Shown piece by piece: positions 1-8,395 of a DNA stretch of 49,442 nucleotides. Source of the stretch: Vicinamibacterales bacterium (lineage in GTDB: Bacteria; Acidobacteriota; Vicinamibacteria; Vicinamibacterales; UBA8438). Position 1 is the stretch's first letter; each line of letters opens with the position of its first letter. The notes under the pieces were generated by a model. It was not told where the DNA came from, did not search any database, and saw only the letters and a list, made by a program, of their open reading frames with translations. The position numbers and the translations under genes are program-made. The stretch lies in assembly GCA_937766455.1 (NCBI GenBank), contig CALLXD010000022.1:1-49442 (forward strand). The letters run 5' to 3'.

Positions 1-666
1 CGTCTCGACGATCAAGGTGTCGCCCTCCCAGCGTCCGCGCGCGTCGCCGTTCCAGAGGCGGATGTTGTCGGACAGCGCGGGTCGGTCGGTGATTGGAATG
101 ACGCGCGCTTCATGAATCATCTCGTAGAAAATCACGACGTAGCCCGGCACCTGCATGATTTGATAGCCGGCGCCGTATCCCCCGGGAAACATCCCGCCCG
201 GTATGCCTCGCGTGATGCACCGTTCCCACGGCGTGTGAGTCAACCAGCCATCCGTCAAGTTGATGAGGTTGTTGTTGCGGCTGGTGATGGCCTCCCGCCG
301 CAACGGGACGCGGCCATTGGGGGGGTCTACCACCATCGATTGGCGTCGCTCGTTGCGCAGCGCGTCGCCGGGGCCATCGCCCCAGGGACCCGAGGGCCCG
401 GCGGCCCGAGCGTCTGGGCTGGGTTCGGCGGGCGGGCGCTGTGGCTGGTTGCTCCCCGGGAACCAGGCCGCGAGCGGCGCGAGCCGCTCCAGGTCTATGT
501 CGTTTGGTGCCTCGAACGGCGTGGGGTCGAAGTTGGTCCAGACGCCCTGGATGTCAGGCTGCCCGTGGGCCGCGGTCTGCGCGAGGGCTGAGGCACCGAA
601 CGAAAGCGCCAGCGCCGAGACGATTACTGGGAACGAAACGCTGCGTACGAGATGTCGCGTCTTCAT
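1..666 (-). CDS. Secreted protein of unknown function, 3' end cut by window edge
   Basis: An uninterrupted reading frame of 222 codons runs from an ATG at 666 to the window edge, so the C-terminus is missing. A good ribosome binding site (AGGAG) lies 7 bases upstream of the ATG. Residues 1-30 form a signal peptide ending in an ALAQ-like cleavage site. The protein has the motif DPPNGRVP and ends in the window with LWNGDARGRWEGDTLIVET. The gene at 34059-35060 carries the same motifs (DPPDGRIP, GDARGWWDGDTLVVES), so the two are paralogues. I recognise this as a secreted family common in Acidobacteriota-like genomes but know no function for it. The IS element lies directly upstream and separates it from the PQQ dehydrogenase gene, so it may depend on its own promoter. 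Confidence 0.8.
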   Translation of the reverse strand, partial: MKTRHLVRSVSFPVIVSALALSFGASALAQTAAHGQPDIQGVWTNFDPTPFEAPNDIDLERLAPLAAWFPGSNQPQRPPAEPSPDARAAGPSGPWGDGPGDALRNERRQSMVVDPPNGRVPLRREAITSRNNNLINLTDGWLTHTPWERCITRGIPGGMFPGGYGAGYQIMQVPGYVVIFYEMIHEARVIPITDRPALSDNIRLWNGDARGRWEGDTLIVET

Positions 667-810
667 GAAACTCTCCTGGTATCAACCGCGGCCAAGCATC
701 GCGGGGCCGCTTCGGATCAGTCGTGCTGATTGCCTCTAGAGACTATAGACCGAAGGGGACTCAAGATCCCGTGGACCTTAGCTCCGTGTGGAATCGCCCC
801 CCACCCCCGG

Positions 811-824
811 GGCGTTGTTGCATG
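811..824 (+). repeat. Left terminal inverted repeat of the IS element
   Basis: This 14-bp end matches the inverted complement of 1890-1903 at 12 of 14 positions. The G-rich tract continues outward to 809, so the true terminus could be one or two bases further left. Confidence 0.65.
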
Positions 825-865
825 GTTCGACCACGGAACCGATCTGGTGTCGCCGGCGACGACGA

Positions 866-1837
866 TCACGCCGTCACCGCGGAGGACTGCGCCGTCCCGA
901 GCGCCAACATCTTGTTCAGCACGGTGCACCCCACCCTCGCTTCGCGCTGCTGCGCCTCGAACCCATTCGCCCGGAGACTGCCGCCGAGGATCCGTTTGTA
1001 CCGGAGGAACGTACCCTCCACGCGGGCCTGCTGCCGGTAACCGGTTTCCTTCTGCCACGCCAGTCTTCCGATCTCGGCAATCCTCTCGATATGCTGGTTC
1101 CGCTGCGCCCAGGGGCCCGTCGCCACCGGCGACGCTGTCGCCGGCCGTCGAGGAGGGACGACGATCTCGACACCGGTGCCGCCGGCCTCGCCAACCGCCG
1201 TGTACACGCTGCGCGTGTCGTAGGAGCCGTCGCCCGTGAAGCGCCGCAGCGGGGCCTCGATCTGGCCCAGCAGGTCCGGGACCGTGTCCGCGTCGTCGAC
1301 CGTGTTCTGGGTGAGCGCCTCCGCGACGACGTAGCCGTCATCGTCCACGCCGATGTGCAGCTTCCGCCAGCCGCCGCGCTCGTGCGCCTTCCGGTGCTTG
1401 CGCGAACACCATTCGCCGGCGCCGTAGATCTTCAGCCCGGTCGAGTCGACGATCAGGTGGATCGGTCGGTCGTCCGCTCGCCTCAGGGCGGGGACGAGCA
1501 CGTCTCTGTTGCGCCGGGAGAGCGTCGTATGGTCCGGGGCGTGCAGGTCCAGGTCCATCAGCCGGAGCAACGACGCGACGAAGCCCTCGGTCTGCCGAAG
1601 CGGGAGGTGGAAGAGCATGCGCAGGCTCAGCGCGGTCAGGATCGCCAGGTTCGAGTAGCGCGGTTGCCCGCCACGGCAGCGGGTCGGAGGCGGCGTCCAG
1701 GTGCTGAGGGCCTCGTCGGCGAACCAGACGGTGACATCGCCGCGGGCGCGCAGCCCGCGCTCGTACGCGTGCCAGTTCCGGACCCGATACCTCTTCTTGT
1801 ACTTGGGGTTCACTCTGCTGGATTTCGTCGAGGCCAT
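866..1837 (-). CDS. IS5 family (IS903 group) transposase
   Basis: This 323-residue DDE transposase is close in length to IS903 transposase (about 307). Its N-terminus (NWHAYERGLRARGDVTVW) matches the conserved start of the IS903 group. The catalytic triad can be placed at D131 (VDSTGLK), D203 (GDGSYDT) and E274 (RVEGTFLRYK, with the conserved Lys 7 residues on at 281). The frame is intact from ATG to stop, so the enzyme may be active. Other long frames on both strands here are compositional shadows; this group uses a single open reading frame. Confidence 0.93.
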   Translation of the reverse strand: MASTKSSRVNPKYKKRYRVRNWHAYERGLRARGDVTVWFADEALSTWTPPPTRCRGGQPRYSNLAILTALSLRMLFHLPLRQTEGFVASLLRLMDLDLHAPDHTTLSRRNRDVLVPALRRADDRPIHLIVDSTGLKIYGAGEWCSRKHRKAHERGGWRKLHIGVDDDGYVVAEALTQNTVDDADTVPDLLGQIEAPLRRFTGDGSYDTRSVYTAVGEAGGTGVEIVVPPRRPATASPVATGPWAQRNQHIERIAEIGRLAWQKETGYRQQARVEGTFLRYKRILGGSLRANGFEAQQREARVGCTVLNKMLALGTAQSSAVTA

Positions 1838-1889
1838 GGCGTCGCTCCCTCCACGGCATGGTACGCCGGAGCCAGCGACCCAGGGTATT

Positions 1890-1903
1890 CATGCACCAAC
1901 CCC
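1890..1903 (-). repeat. Right terminal inverted repeat of the IS element
   Basis: This is the partner of 811-824, lying 53 bases upstream of the transposase start. The C tract continues to 1905. Confidence 0.65.
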
Positions 1904-2003
1904 CCGCGTCGTCTCGCTCGTTCGGTAGGTGACTCGGAATCGTCCGGTCTCGACGTAGTCGACCATCCCCGGCCGTGCCGGTCCCTCCTCAGGACCAGTG
2001 CTC

Positions 2004-4241
2004 TTAGTCGAACGATGCGAGATACGCGACGACCTGGCGAATCTGGTCGTCGGTGAGTTCGCGAGTCGAAATCGGCGGCATCTGCCCAAACCCCTCACGG
2101 ACCACCGCTAGCACGTAGTCGGGATCGAACCGACCGGGCACCAGCGGGGGGCCCTGGCCACCCGTGCCCCCTTCGCCGTGGCACATCCCACAGACCTGCG
2201 CGTAGGGTGCGGCGCCGGGGTGTTCCGCCTGGGCGTCGGCGGCCGAGGCTGACGATTGGTCTGGGTCGGGTAGGCCGAATGCGACGAGTGAGGCATCCGG
2301 CCCGGCCCCGGTGGCAATCAGGATGAACTGTTTTCCCGCGCGCGACCGATAGCTCATCGGATTACCACTGGTACGGTTGGCCGTGGGCACGCGGTAGAGC
2401 TCGCGGCCCGTCTCTGCGTCGAAGGCGTACAGATACGGGTCACCGCCACCCAGGAACACGAGTCCGCCGGCAGTGACCATCGGGCCGTTGGCACCCCGTG
2501 TACCGAGGCGGTCCGGCAAATCCGCGTCCCGCAGGAGAGGGTGACTGCGCATGACCCGGCTACCTTCACCGAAGGGAACGCTCCAGGCGATGTCGCCGGC
2601 ATTGAGATCGATGGCGACCAGCTTCGCGTATGGCGGCTTGATCAGTGGAATCGGACCCAGACGACTGCGTTCCGTTGGAACGTAGCCTTCCAGCCCCCGG
2701 AAAATCCCGGGGGACGCGCCGCGGGCGCAGTTGTTGGTGTAGGGCACATCCACATCAGGCACGTTCGGATCCATCGCGCACACCTGGTTCGGTGTGCCGC
2801 CCTCTGAGGTCCGGACGTAGAGGAAGTTGGTGGCCGGGTCGAGCGCGGCGCCACCCCAGTTGGCGCCACCGTCGACCCGGGGCCGTTGGAGCGTGCCTCT
2901 CAGGCTTGGCGGCGTGAAGAGCGGGCCGAGACGGAAGGTGCGCAGTTCTTCCAGCGCCAGCCGGTGTACCTCCGGCGTCAGGTCATTGGCATCGTCGAGC
3001 GAGACGCCCTGGCCGGAGAACGGCGGCGGCTTTGTGGGAAACGGCTGGGTCGGATAGGGGACTTCGCCTGGGACATCGGTCTCGGTGTCGACCGGCCGCT
3101 CCTCGATGGGCCAGACCGGTTCGCCGGTGACCCGGTCGAACACGTAGGTGAATCCCTGCTTCGAGACCTCGGCCACGGCATCGATGCGGCGGCCATCAAC
3201 CTCAAGCGTCATCAGGTTCGGCGCCGAGGTCAGGTCGTAGTCCCAGAGCCCGTGGTGGACGGTCTGGAAGTGCCACTCGCGTTCGCCCGTGCGCGCGTCG
3301 AGCGCGACCAGCGATTCGGCGAACAGATTGGCACCGAGCCGTTGACCGCCCCAGAAATCGCTGCTCGGGGTGCTCGTTGGCACATAGAGCAGGCCGCGTT
3401 CTTCGTCGAGTGACATCAGGCCCCAGACGTTGGCGTGACCGGTGTACTCCCACGACCCATCCTGCCAGGTGTCGGCCCCGAAGGCGTCGTTCGACTGGGG
3501 GACCGTGTAAAACACCCACCGACGTTCGCCCGTGTGGACGTCGAAGGCCTGCACCGCTCCAGGCGTGTCGAATCGGTGCTGGACGCGGTCCGGCACGCGG
3601 CTGCCAATGATGATGAGGTCGTCGAAGATGACCGCCGGCGACGTCTGGTCGAATTCGTCGCTGGTGACGGTGTTGGGGAAGTCTTTGGTGATGACGACGT
3701 GTCCGTCCTCGCCGAACGATCGGATCGGCTCGCCGGTCTTCGCATTGACCGCATAGATGCGGTCGCGACTGTTGATGAAGACGCGCATCTCGTCGCCGGT
3801 GCCCCAGACGGACGCCCCGCGATGCTTGAAGCCACCGGGGCCGGCGCCGCGTGGCCCGGTCCGGTACGCCTCCGGGTCGAACGCCCAGAGTTCCTCCCCT
3901 GTCTCGGCGTCGAGGGCGACGATGCGCGTGTACATCGTGGCCACGTAGATGACGTTGTCGATCATCAGGGGCGTGGCTTCAAAGCTGCCGGGGCGCGTGT
4001 TGAACTCCTGGTTCGGGACTTCGTTCGGTTCCCAGGTCCAGGCGATTTCCAGCTGCTCGATGTTCGCCCGGTTGATGTCGTCGACCGGCGAATACTTGGA
4101 CGCGCCCTGAGTGGCGCCGACGTAGCGCCATTCGACCATCTCACCCGGCGGCGCCTGGGCAGCGAGGGGGAGGATTGCGAGGGGGAGGGCGGCGGCCGTC
4201 GCCAGCACGACAACCGTCGTGAGATATCTGTGTGTCTTCAT
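2004..4241 (-). CDS. PQQ-dependent dehydrogenase with C-terminal cytochrome c domain
   Basis: This 745-residue protein has a signal peptide (about 1-30, ending PLAAQA), then an eight-bladed quinoprotein propeller with repeated W-type tryptophan-docking motifs (ALDAETGEELW, AVNAKTGEPI, AIDLNAGDIAW), then a class I cytochrome c domain. The haem-binding CGMCH is at 684-688 and the probable axial Met is at 721 (GQMPP). The protein should oxidise an alcohol, aldose or related substrate in the periplasm and pass electrons from PQQ to the fused haem. The substrate cannot be read from sequence; the WPIEERPV and PTKPPPF segments are typical of the glucose-dehydrogenase-like branch. It lies 16 bases downstream of the FMN oxidase gene, suggesting a shared transcript. 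No PQQ synthesis genes are in the window. Confidence 0.92.
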   Translation of the reverse strand: MKTHRYLTTVVVLATAAALPLAILPLAAQAPPGEMVEWRYVGATQGASKYSPVDDINRANIEQLEIAWTWEPNEVPNQEFNTRPGSFEATPLMIDNVIYVATMYTRIVALDAETGEELWAFDPEAYRTGPRGAGPGGFKHRGASVWGTGDEMRVFINSRDRIYAVNAKTGEPIRSFGEDGHVVITKDFPNTVTSDEFDQTSPAVIFDDLIIIGSRVPDRVQHRFDTPGAVQAFDVHTGERRWVFYTVPQSNDAFGADTWQDGSWEYTGHANVWGLMSLDEERGLLYVPTSTPSSDFWGGQRLGANLFAESLVALDARTGEREWHFQTVHHGLWDYDLTSAPNLMTLEVDGRRIDAVAEVSKQGFTYVFDRVTGEPVWPIEERPVDTETDVPGEVPYPTQPFPTKPPPFSGQGVSLDDANDLTPEVHRLALEELRTFRLGPLFTPPSLRGTLQRPRVDGGANWGGAALDPATNFLYVRTSEGGTPNQVCAMDPNVPDVDVPYTNNCARGASPGIFRGLEGYVPTERSRLGPIPLIKPPYAKLVAIDLNAGDIAWSVPFGEGSRVMRSHPLLRDADLPDRLGTRGANGPMVTAGGLVFLGGGDPYLYAFDAETGRELYRVPTANRTSGNPMSYRSRAGKQFILIATGAGPDASLVAFGLPDPDQSSASAADAQAEHPGAAPYAQVCGMCHGEGGTGGQGPPLVPGRFDPDYVLAVVREGFGQMPPISTRELTDDQIRQVVAYLASFD

Positions 4242-4257
4242 GAGTGCCTTTGGTCGC

Positions 4258-5283
4258 CTACCACTTGTCGAAGCGGACTAGCTCGCGGTCGATCATGCTG
4301 ATGGTGGGCCGGCCTGACATGGCCATGTTTCTGGCCAGCTCGGTCTGCAGAATTTCGACCACGGCTTGTACGCCGTCTGCTCCATATGCCGCCAACCCCC
4401 ACATCGGAGGCCGCGCGACCATGATGGCCGTGGCTCCCAAGGCGAGTCCTTTGAGCACGTCAGTGCCCCGGCGGAAGCTCCCGTCGACCAGAATCGGGAC
4501 CTGACCATTCACCGCGTCGGCCACCGCCGGCAGCACATCCACCGGGAGTGCGCCTTCCCCGCCCACGAGGCCACCGTGGTTCGAGACGACGAGCCCGTCG
4601 GCACCACGTTGGAGTGCCGTCCGCGCATCTTCGACGCTCATGATGCCTTTGACCACGACAGGCACGCTCACCGCTTGAGACAGTTGCTGGACGGTGTCCC
4701 AATTGGTCCCGATGGGCGCGCCGGCAGCGGACACGCCGATCGTTACGCACAGCGCCGTGCAGCCGGCAGACACCGCTTTCGCCGCGTCCTCGGCGGCGCG
4801 GTCGGAATCCGCATACACCTGCGACCAGACGGGTTCACTGCTGGCGGCGACGATCTGATCGATGGGGCGGCTCGTCTCGCTGGTCGCCACCATGACCGCC
4901 TTGGCCGCCCCGGCGCCGCGGGCCGTGCCGAGCTCGCCGTCCGCGTGTAGATCTCCCTGGTTGGCCACGGGCCCGACGATGATCGGCGCGAACATCTGGT
5001 GTCCGAACAGCTCCGTCGTCAGGTCCAGATCCATCGCATAGACCATGAGCCGCTGGCGGAACGTCATCTTGTCGAACGACCGCCGGTGACCACCGCTGAT
5101 GGTCTGGTATCGCGCCGGCGGCAGCACGAGTCGGGCCATCGACTCGAACTCGGTTGCGTTGACCAGCTCCAGGACAGGGGCCAGGACGTTCGTCTCCGGG
5201 CCCCCCGAAGGTTGTCCGGCCGCCGCCGATCCGGCGACGAATGCACCCAACGCTCGTAGCGATTCCCGTCTGTCGACCGTCAT
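4258..5283 (-). CDS. Alpha-hydroxy-acid oxidase-like FMN protein, active-site Arg replaced
   Basis: This 341-residue TIM-barrel flavoprotein belongs to the lactate/glycolate oxidase family. It starts with a Tat-like leader (DRRESLRALGAFVAG). FMN-binding features are present: K212 (VVVKGIMS), the catalytic His 236 in SNHGG, the DGSFRRGTD phosphate loop (268-276) and ARPPMWGLA. In characterised members the His is followed three residues later by an Arg that binds the substrate carboxylate (SNHGxR); here that residue is Leu 239. The TVDxPxxGxRExD segment is also changed (TIGVSAAG) and the loop after it is missing. The protein may act on a different substrate or be a non-catalytic paralogue of its neighbour at 5390-6601. 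A GAGGGA ribosome site precedes the ATG. Confidence 0.88.
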   Translation of the reverse strand: MTVDRRESLRALGAFVAGSAAAGQPSGGPETNVLAPVLELVNATEFESMARLVLPPARYQTISGGHRRSFDKMTFRQRLMVYAMDLDLTTELFGHQMFAPIIVGPVANQGDLHADGELGTARGAGAAKAVMVATSETSRPIDQIVAASSEPVWSQVYADSDRAAEDAAKAVSAGCTALCVTIGVSAAGAPIGTNWDTVQQLSQAVSVPVVVKGIMSVEDARTALQRGADGLVVSNHGGLVGGEGALPVDVLPAVADAVNGQVPILVDGSFRRGTDVLKGLALGATAIMVARPPMWGLAAYGADGVQAVVEILQTELARNMAMSGRPTISMIDRELVRFDKW

Positions 5284-5389
5284 CTTGCGTATCCCTCGTG
5301 TCGCGTTCCTGTCGTGTCTGACTCGACCGCTTGTCGACTAGCTCCGGTCGGCCAGCTTGAGATGCTGCTGCTTCCGAATGGCTCACCCG

Positions 5390-6601
5390 CTAGGGGAAGT
5401 TGGTCTTCACCATGCTGCGGTTGATGTCGGCGAGTGTGGCGGCGCCGACCGAGGCCATCGCCTGTCGGAGTTCGGCGTTGAGCATCTCGATGACCTTTTG
5501 TGCACCCAACTCGCCGAAGGCGCCGAGTCCCCACCGCGAGGCCCGTCCGAGGCAGACCGCGTCGGCGCCCAACGCCAGTGCCTTCAGCACATCGGTGCCC
5601 CGACGGAACCCGCTGTCGATGATGACGGGGACCCGATCACCGACAGCCTCGACAACTTCCTCCAGCACTTCGAGGGTCGACGGTCCGTAGTCGAGTGACC
5701 GCCCTCCGTGGTTCGAGACGATGATGCCGTCCACTCCGTGCTCCAGGCATTCCTTGGCGCCCTCTCCGGTCAGGATGCCTTTGGCCAGCATCGGCACCTG
5801 GCACATCGGCTTCAGGTCGTCGAACATTTCCCACTCGTACCACAGCCGGAACGCGCCCACTCGATACGGATTTGGCGGGTTCTGTGGCGTCCGCCTCCGG
5901 ACCTGGCGCGGTGCGCCACCCAGATGACGGACGTGCAGGTCGCGTTCATACAGGGTCGCCTGCTGGTCGATGGTGACGACGATGGTCTGGGCCCCGGCCT
6001 CCTGGCCCGCGTCGAGCGCGGCCCGATTGGGGTCGAGTTCCCGGGTGGCGTACCGCTGGTACCAGAGCGGGCCTTCGGCCTCTTCGGCGATGCGCGCATA
6101 CGGAAAGCTGGACGCATTGCTGACGATCATCGTGGTCGACGTGGTCGTCGCTGCGCGGTGCATACCCAATTCGCCGTCAGGATGCAGGTCGCGCTGCCGC
6201 GACGTGGGAGCCAGCATGATGGGGCTGGGCATCCCGTGCCCGAACAACGCGGTCGAGGTGTCGACATCGGCCGGGGCTACGCCGCCACCCCCAACCAGCT
6301 GGACCCAGTCGAACGCGTCGCGATTGCGATACAGCGTGAACTCCGACTCGGTGCCATGCGCGCTGTAGTCGTATACCGACAGCGGGACGTTGGCGCGGAA
6401 CAGCGGTTCAAAGTCGAAGACATCGCGTATTTCGTCGAAGCCCATGAACCGTCGGTGCGAGTCGAGCGGCCAGGGGTCGCGTTGCGCGTGTAGCAATGGC
6501 GATGCGGCCAGAAACGAGCCGAGCCCGGCGATCGCCTGACGGCGAGAGATTCCACGGCGCCACGCGTATTCAGCTTTTCCCACGATGTCTCCAGTCCTCA
6601 T
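5390..6601 (-). CDS. Tat-exported FMN-dependent alpha-hydroxy-acid oxidase
   Basis: This 403-residue protein is counted from the ATG at 6601, which places a Tat leader (SRRQAIAGLGSF) about 20 residues in. A GTG at 6667 is in frame and would add 22 unlikely residues. The whole active site of the lactate/glycolate oxidase family is visible: TIDQQATLYERD (210-221), K274 in LAKGIL, SNHGGR with His 298 and Arg 301, and the phosphate loop SGFRRGTD. It should oxidise a 2-hydroxy acid to a 2-oxo acid using FMN. Classical members are cytosolic, so the Tat leader suggests that folded, FMN-loaded enzyme works in the periplasm. The neighbouring permease and PQQ dehydrogenase suggest a hydroxy-acid or sugar-acid pathway. 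Confidence 0.9.
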   Translation of the reverse strand: MRTGDIVGKAEYAWRRGISRRQAIAGLGSFLAASPLLHAQRDPWPLDSHRRFMGFDEIRDVFDFEPLFRANVPLSVYDYSAHGTESEFTLYRNRDAFDWVQLVGGGGVAPADVDTSTALFGHGMPSPIMLAPTSRQRDLHPDGELGMHRAATTTSTTMIVSNASSFPYARIAEEAEGPLWYQRYATRELDPNRAALDAGQEAGAQTIVVTIDQQATLYERDLHVRHLGGAPRQVRRRTPQNPPNPYRVGAFRLWYEWEMFDDLKPMCQVPMLAKGILTGEGAKECLEHGVDGIIVSNHGGRSLDYGPSTLEVLEEVVEAVGDRVPVIIDSGFRRGTDVLKALALGADAVCLGRASRWGLGAFGELGAQKVIEMLNAELRQAMASVGAATLADINRSMVKTNFP

Positions 6602-6727
6602 CGCCCCGCAGGGCACGCAACCACACGGATGAGCTCCGTCGAGCCTCTTGGCCGCGGGCCGCTTCACAGCAAGGGATGTACAGAGAATCTATACGAGATC
6701 GGTGCGACGTGCCAGAAACGGGGCGGC

Positions 6728-8074
6728 TCAAATCAGTCCAACCGTCCAGAGGAGGTACACCATCGCCATCGCCGTGACGCCATTGACCAGCGTGACGCCG
6801 CCGAAGGAAATCAGCGCGGCTTTCAATGACATGCGGGAGAGCGACGTGCACACCCAGAAGTAGCTCGAGTTCACGTATTTGATGATGATGGAGCCGGACG
6901 CACCGGCCAGCATCGTCGCCTCTGGGCTCAATCCCAGTGTGCCCATCATCGGTGCCGCCACCGAGGCCGCGGTAATCACCCCGACGGTGGTGGAGCCGGT
7001 GACCATGTTGCCGGCGATGCCCAACACAAATGGCAGGAAAATGGCCGGCAGCCCGGTTGAGAGCACGAAGTCCGCGATGGCATCCACGGCTGGCGTCTCG
7101 CGGAGAATCTGGCTCAGCGCGCCGCCCAGCCCCGTCACCATGATGATCATCGCCGACGCGCGAAGCGCCTCTTCGATCCAGGCGTCTTTCCGGTCTTTGG
7201 CGTGGCTCGCGTTCGTGTTCCGGTATGCCAGCAAGATGCCGATGCCCAGGGCGACCACCGGCCATCCGAGATAGAGCATTGCCGCGTTGAGCAGATGCTC
7301 TGGCGGGAGTGCGAACGCTGCGACACTCTTTCCGGCGATCAATGACAACGGGATCAAAATCGGCGCATAGGCCCGCCAGGTTGACGGGAGCTCCGCTTCG
7401 CGGCCCTGCTCGATGAGGGACTGTCCGACGAATTCGCGAGACGGGGGTGAGTCGATGTAGGGACCAACCAGCAGGGCGTAGCCCCACCCCGCAAGTGCCG
7501 CGACCAACGTACAGAGACCGCCATACAGGATGACCTGTCCGATGTCGGCGCCGACCAATGCCACCGCGGCGAGAGGCCCTGGGGTCGGTGGCACCATCGC
7601 GTGGGTGAGCTGCATCGCCCCTACCAGACCGGTGGCCATCACGCTCATATTCAATCCGCTGTTGATGGCGGCCGAATGCACGAGCGGATTGAGGATGAGA
7701 TACCCGACGTCCGAAAAAATGGCGAGCCCGATGACAAAGCCGCTCAAAGTCAGCGCTAGCGGCATACGTGCTTCGCCGACCCACCGAATCATCGACCCCG
7801 TGATCCGCTCGATGCCTCCGGTGTGTTTGAGCGCCTCGGCCAGAATCGAGCCGAGCACGATCACCACCGCGATATCCTCGATGGTCCCACCGAAACCCTG
7901 CTCGAACGCACCGATGAAGGCATCGCGGTCGAATCCCGGGAGCAACCCGAACAATACGATCGGCACCAGCAGCGCGATGAAGACGTGCCACTTGGAGACG
8001 GTGATCAGCAGGAACAGGAGCGCGACCACGGCGACGAGACCGCTGATCGCGATGAGTGCGCTTTCGGTAATCAT
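6728..8074 (-). CDS. GntP-family gluconate/hydroxy-acid permease
   Basis: This 448-residue, very hydrophobic inner-membrane protein has about 12 predicted helices. The motif HAMVPPTPGPLAA near residue 180 is the hallmark of the GntP gluconate:H+ symporter family, and the length matches (about 440-450). Members import gluconate, other sugar acids, D-serine or related hydroxy acids; which one applies here is unknown. It is the first gene of a minus-strand run that continues with two hydroxy-acid oxidases and a PQQ dehydrogenase, which fits uptake of the substrate or product of those enzymes. No strong ribosome site is visible before the ATG. Confidence 0.9.
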   Translation of the reverse strand: MITESALIAISGLVAVVALLFLLITVSKWHVFIALLVPIVLFGLLPGFDRDAFIGAFEQGFGGTIEDIAVVIVLGSILAEALKHTGGIERITGSMIRWVGEARMPLALTLSGFVIGLAIFSDVGYLILNPLVHSAAINSGLNMSVMATGLVGAMQLTHAMVPPTPGPLAAVALVGADIGQVILYGGLCTLVAALAGWGYALLVGPYIDSPPSREFVGQSLIEQGREAELPSTWRAYAPILIPLSLIAGKSVAAFALPPEHLLNAAMLYLGWPVVALGIGILLAYRNTNASHAKDRKDAWIEEALRASAMIIMVTGLGGALSQILRETPAVDAIADFVLSTGLPAIFLPFVLGIAGNMVTGSTTVGVITAASVAAPMMGTLGLSPEATMLAGASGSIIIKYVNSSYFWVCTSLSRMSLKAALISFGGVTLVNGVTAMAMVYLLWTVGLI

Positions 8075-8395
8075 GCGTGGCGATACTGCGTGCCGCGTCG
8101 GCCGATACTGCCTGCGCGGCCGCCGGCGGCAAGCAAAGTTCTGGGCTGTGGGGATCCTATCTCAGTCCAGGCGGTACACGTGGCTCGTCATGTTCGTCAC
8201 TCTCGACGAGCGTGTTTCCGACTGCCGCAGCAGGTGCCGTGGGCTCCGCGAAATATGTACACTTGGCCGCGAGCGTCTGACTTGGGCGAGTGCGTCCTCT
8301 GGGCCGGTGCTGGGCACAACAGTGCTCGCGTCGCATCGAGTAGCTCTCCCCACATACGTACCTCATCCAGACGGGCGGATCATCACGTCAACACC
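8075..8395. other. Divergent intergenic region, no gene seen
   Basis: These 321 bases separate the starts of the permease (minus) and the PEP-utilising enzyme (plus) and must hold both promoters. I found no convincing RNA gene or small protein gene. The permease-proximal end has a near-perfect direct repeat of about 13 bases (cgatactgc followed by g/c and tgc) near 8086 and 8104. No clear promoter hexamers could be assigned. Confidence 0.5.

Larger units (their letters stand above)
811..1903 (-). mobile_element. IS903-group (IS5 family) insertion sequence
   Basis: The element is about 1.09 kb, close to the roughly 1.06 kb of IS903. It is bounded by imperfect inverted repeats: 811-824 reads GGCGTTGTTGCATG and the complement of 1890-1903 reads GGGGTTGGTGCATG, which match at 12 of 14 positions. 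Both resemble the IS903-group terminus (GGCTTTGTTG). It holds one intact transposase gene. I looked for the 9-bp target duplication expected of this group and did not find it at these ends, so the exact boundaries may be off by a few bases or the flanks may have changed. It sits between a PQQ dehydrogenase gene and the truncated gene at the left edge and interrupts neither. Confidence 0.75.

Noticed and set aside
866..1892. Second transposase frame within the IS element, possibly used by frameshifting
   Set aside because: IS903-group elements use a single open frame, which is intact here; the other frames show only high-GC codon shadowing.
771..2008. CTTAG strings at both sides of the IS as target duplications
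   Set aside because: They lie too far from the inverted ends (about 777-781 and 2003-2007), and the right copy is part of the PQQ gene stop region, so it is chance.
5390..6667. GTG at 6667 as start of the first hydroxy-acid oxidase
   Set aside because: It would push the Tat motif over 40 residues from the N-terminus; the ATG at 6601 gives a normal leader, though its ribosome site is weak.
7823..8395. N-terminal extension of the PEP-utilising enzyme over the permease gene
   Set aside because: The 191 extra codons run antisense over the permease N-terminus and have no family similarity; the enzyme N-terminus begins at 8396.
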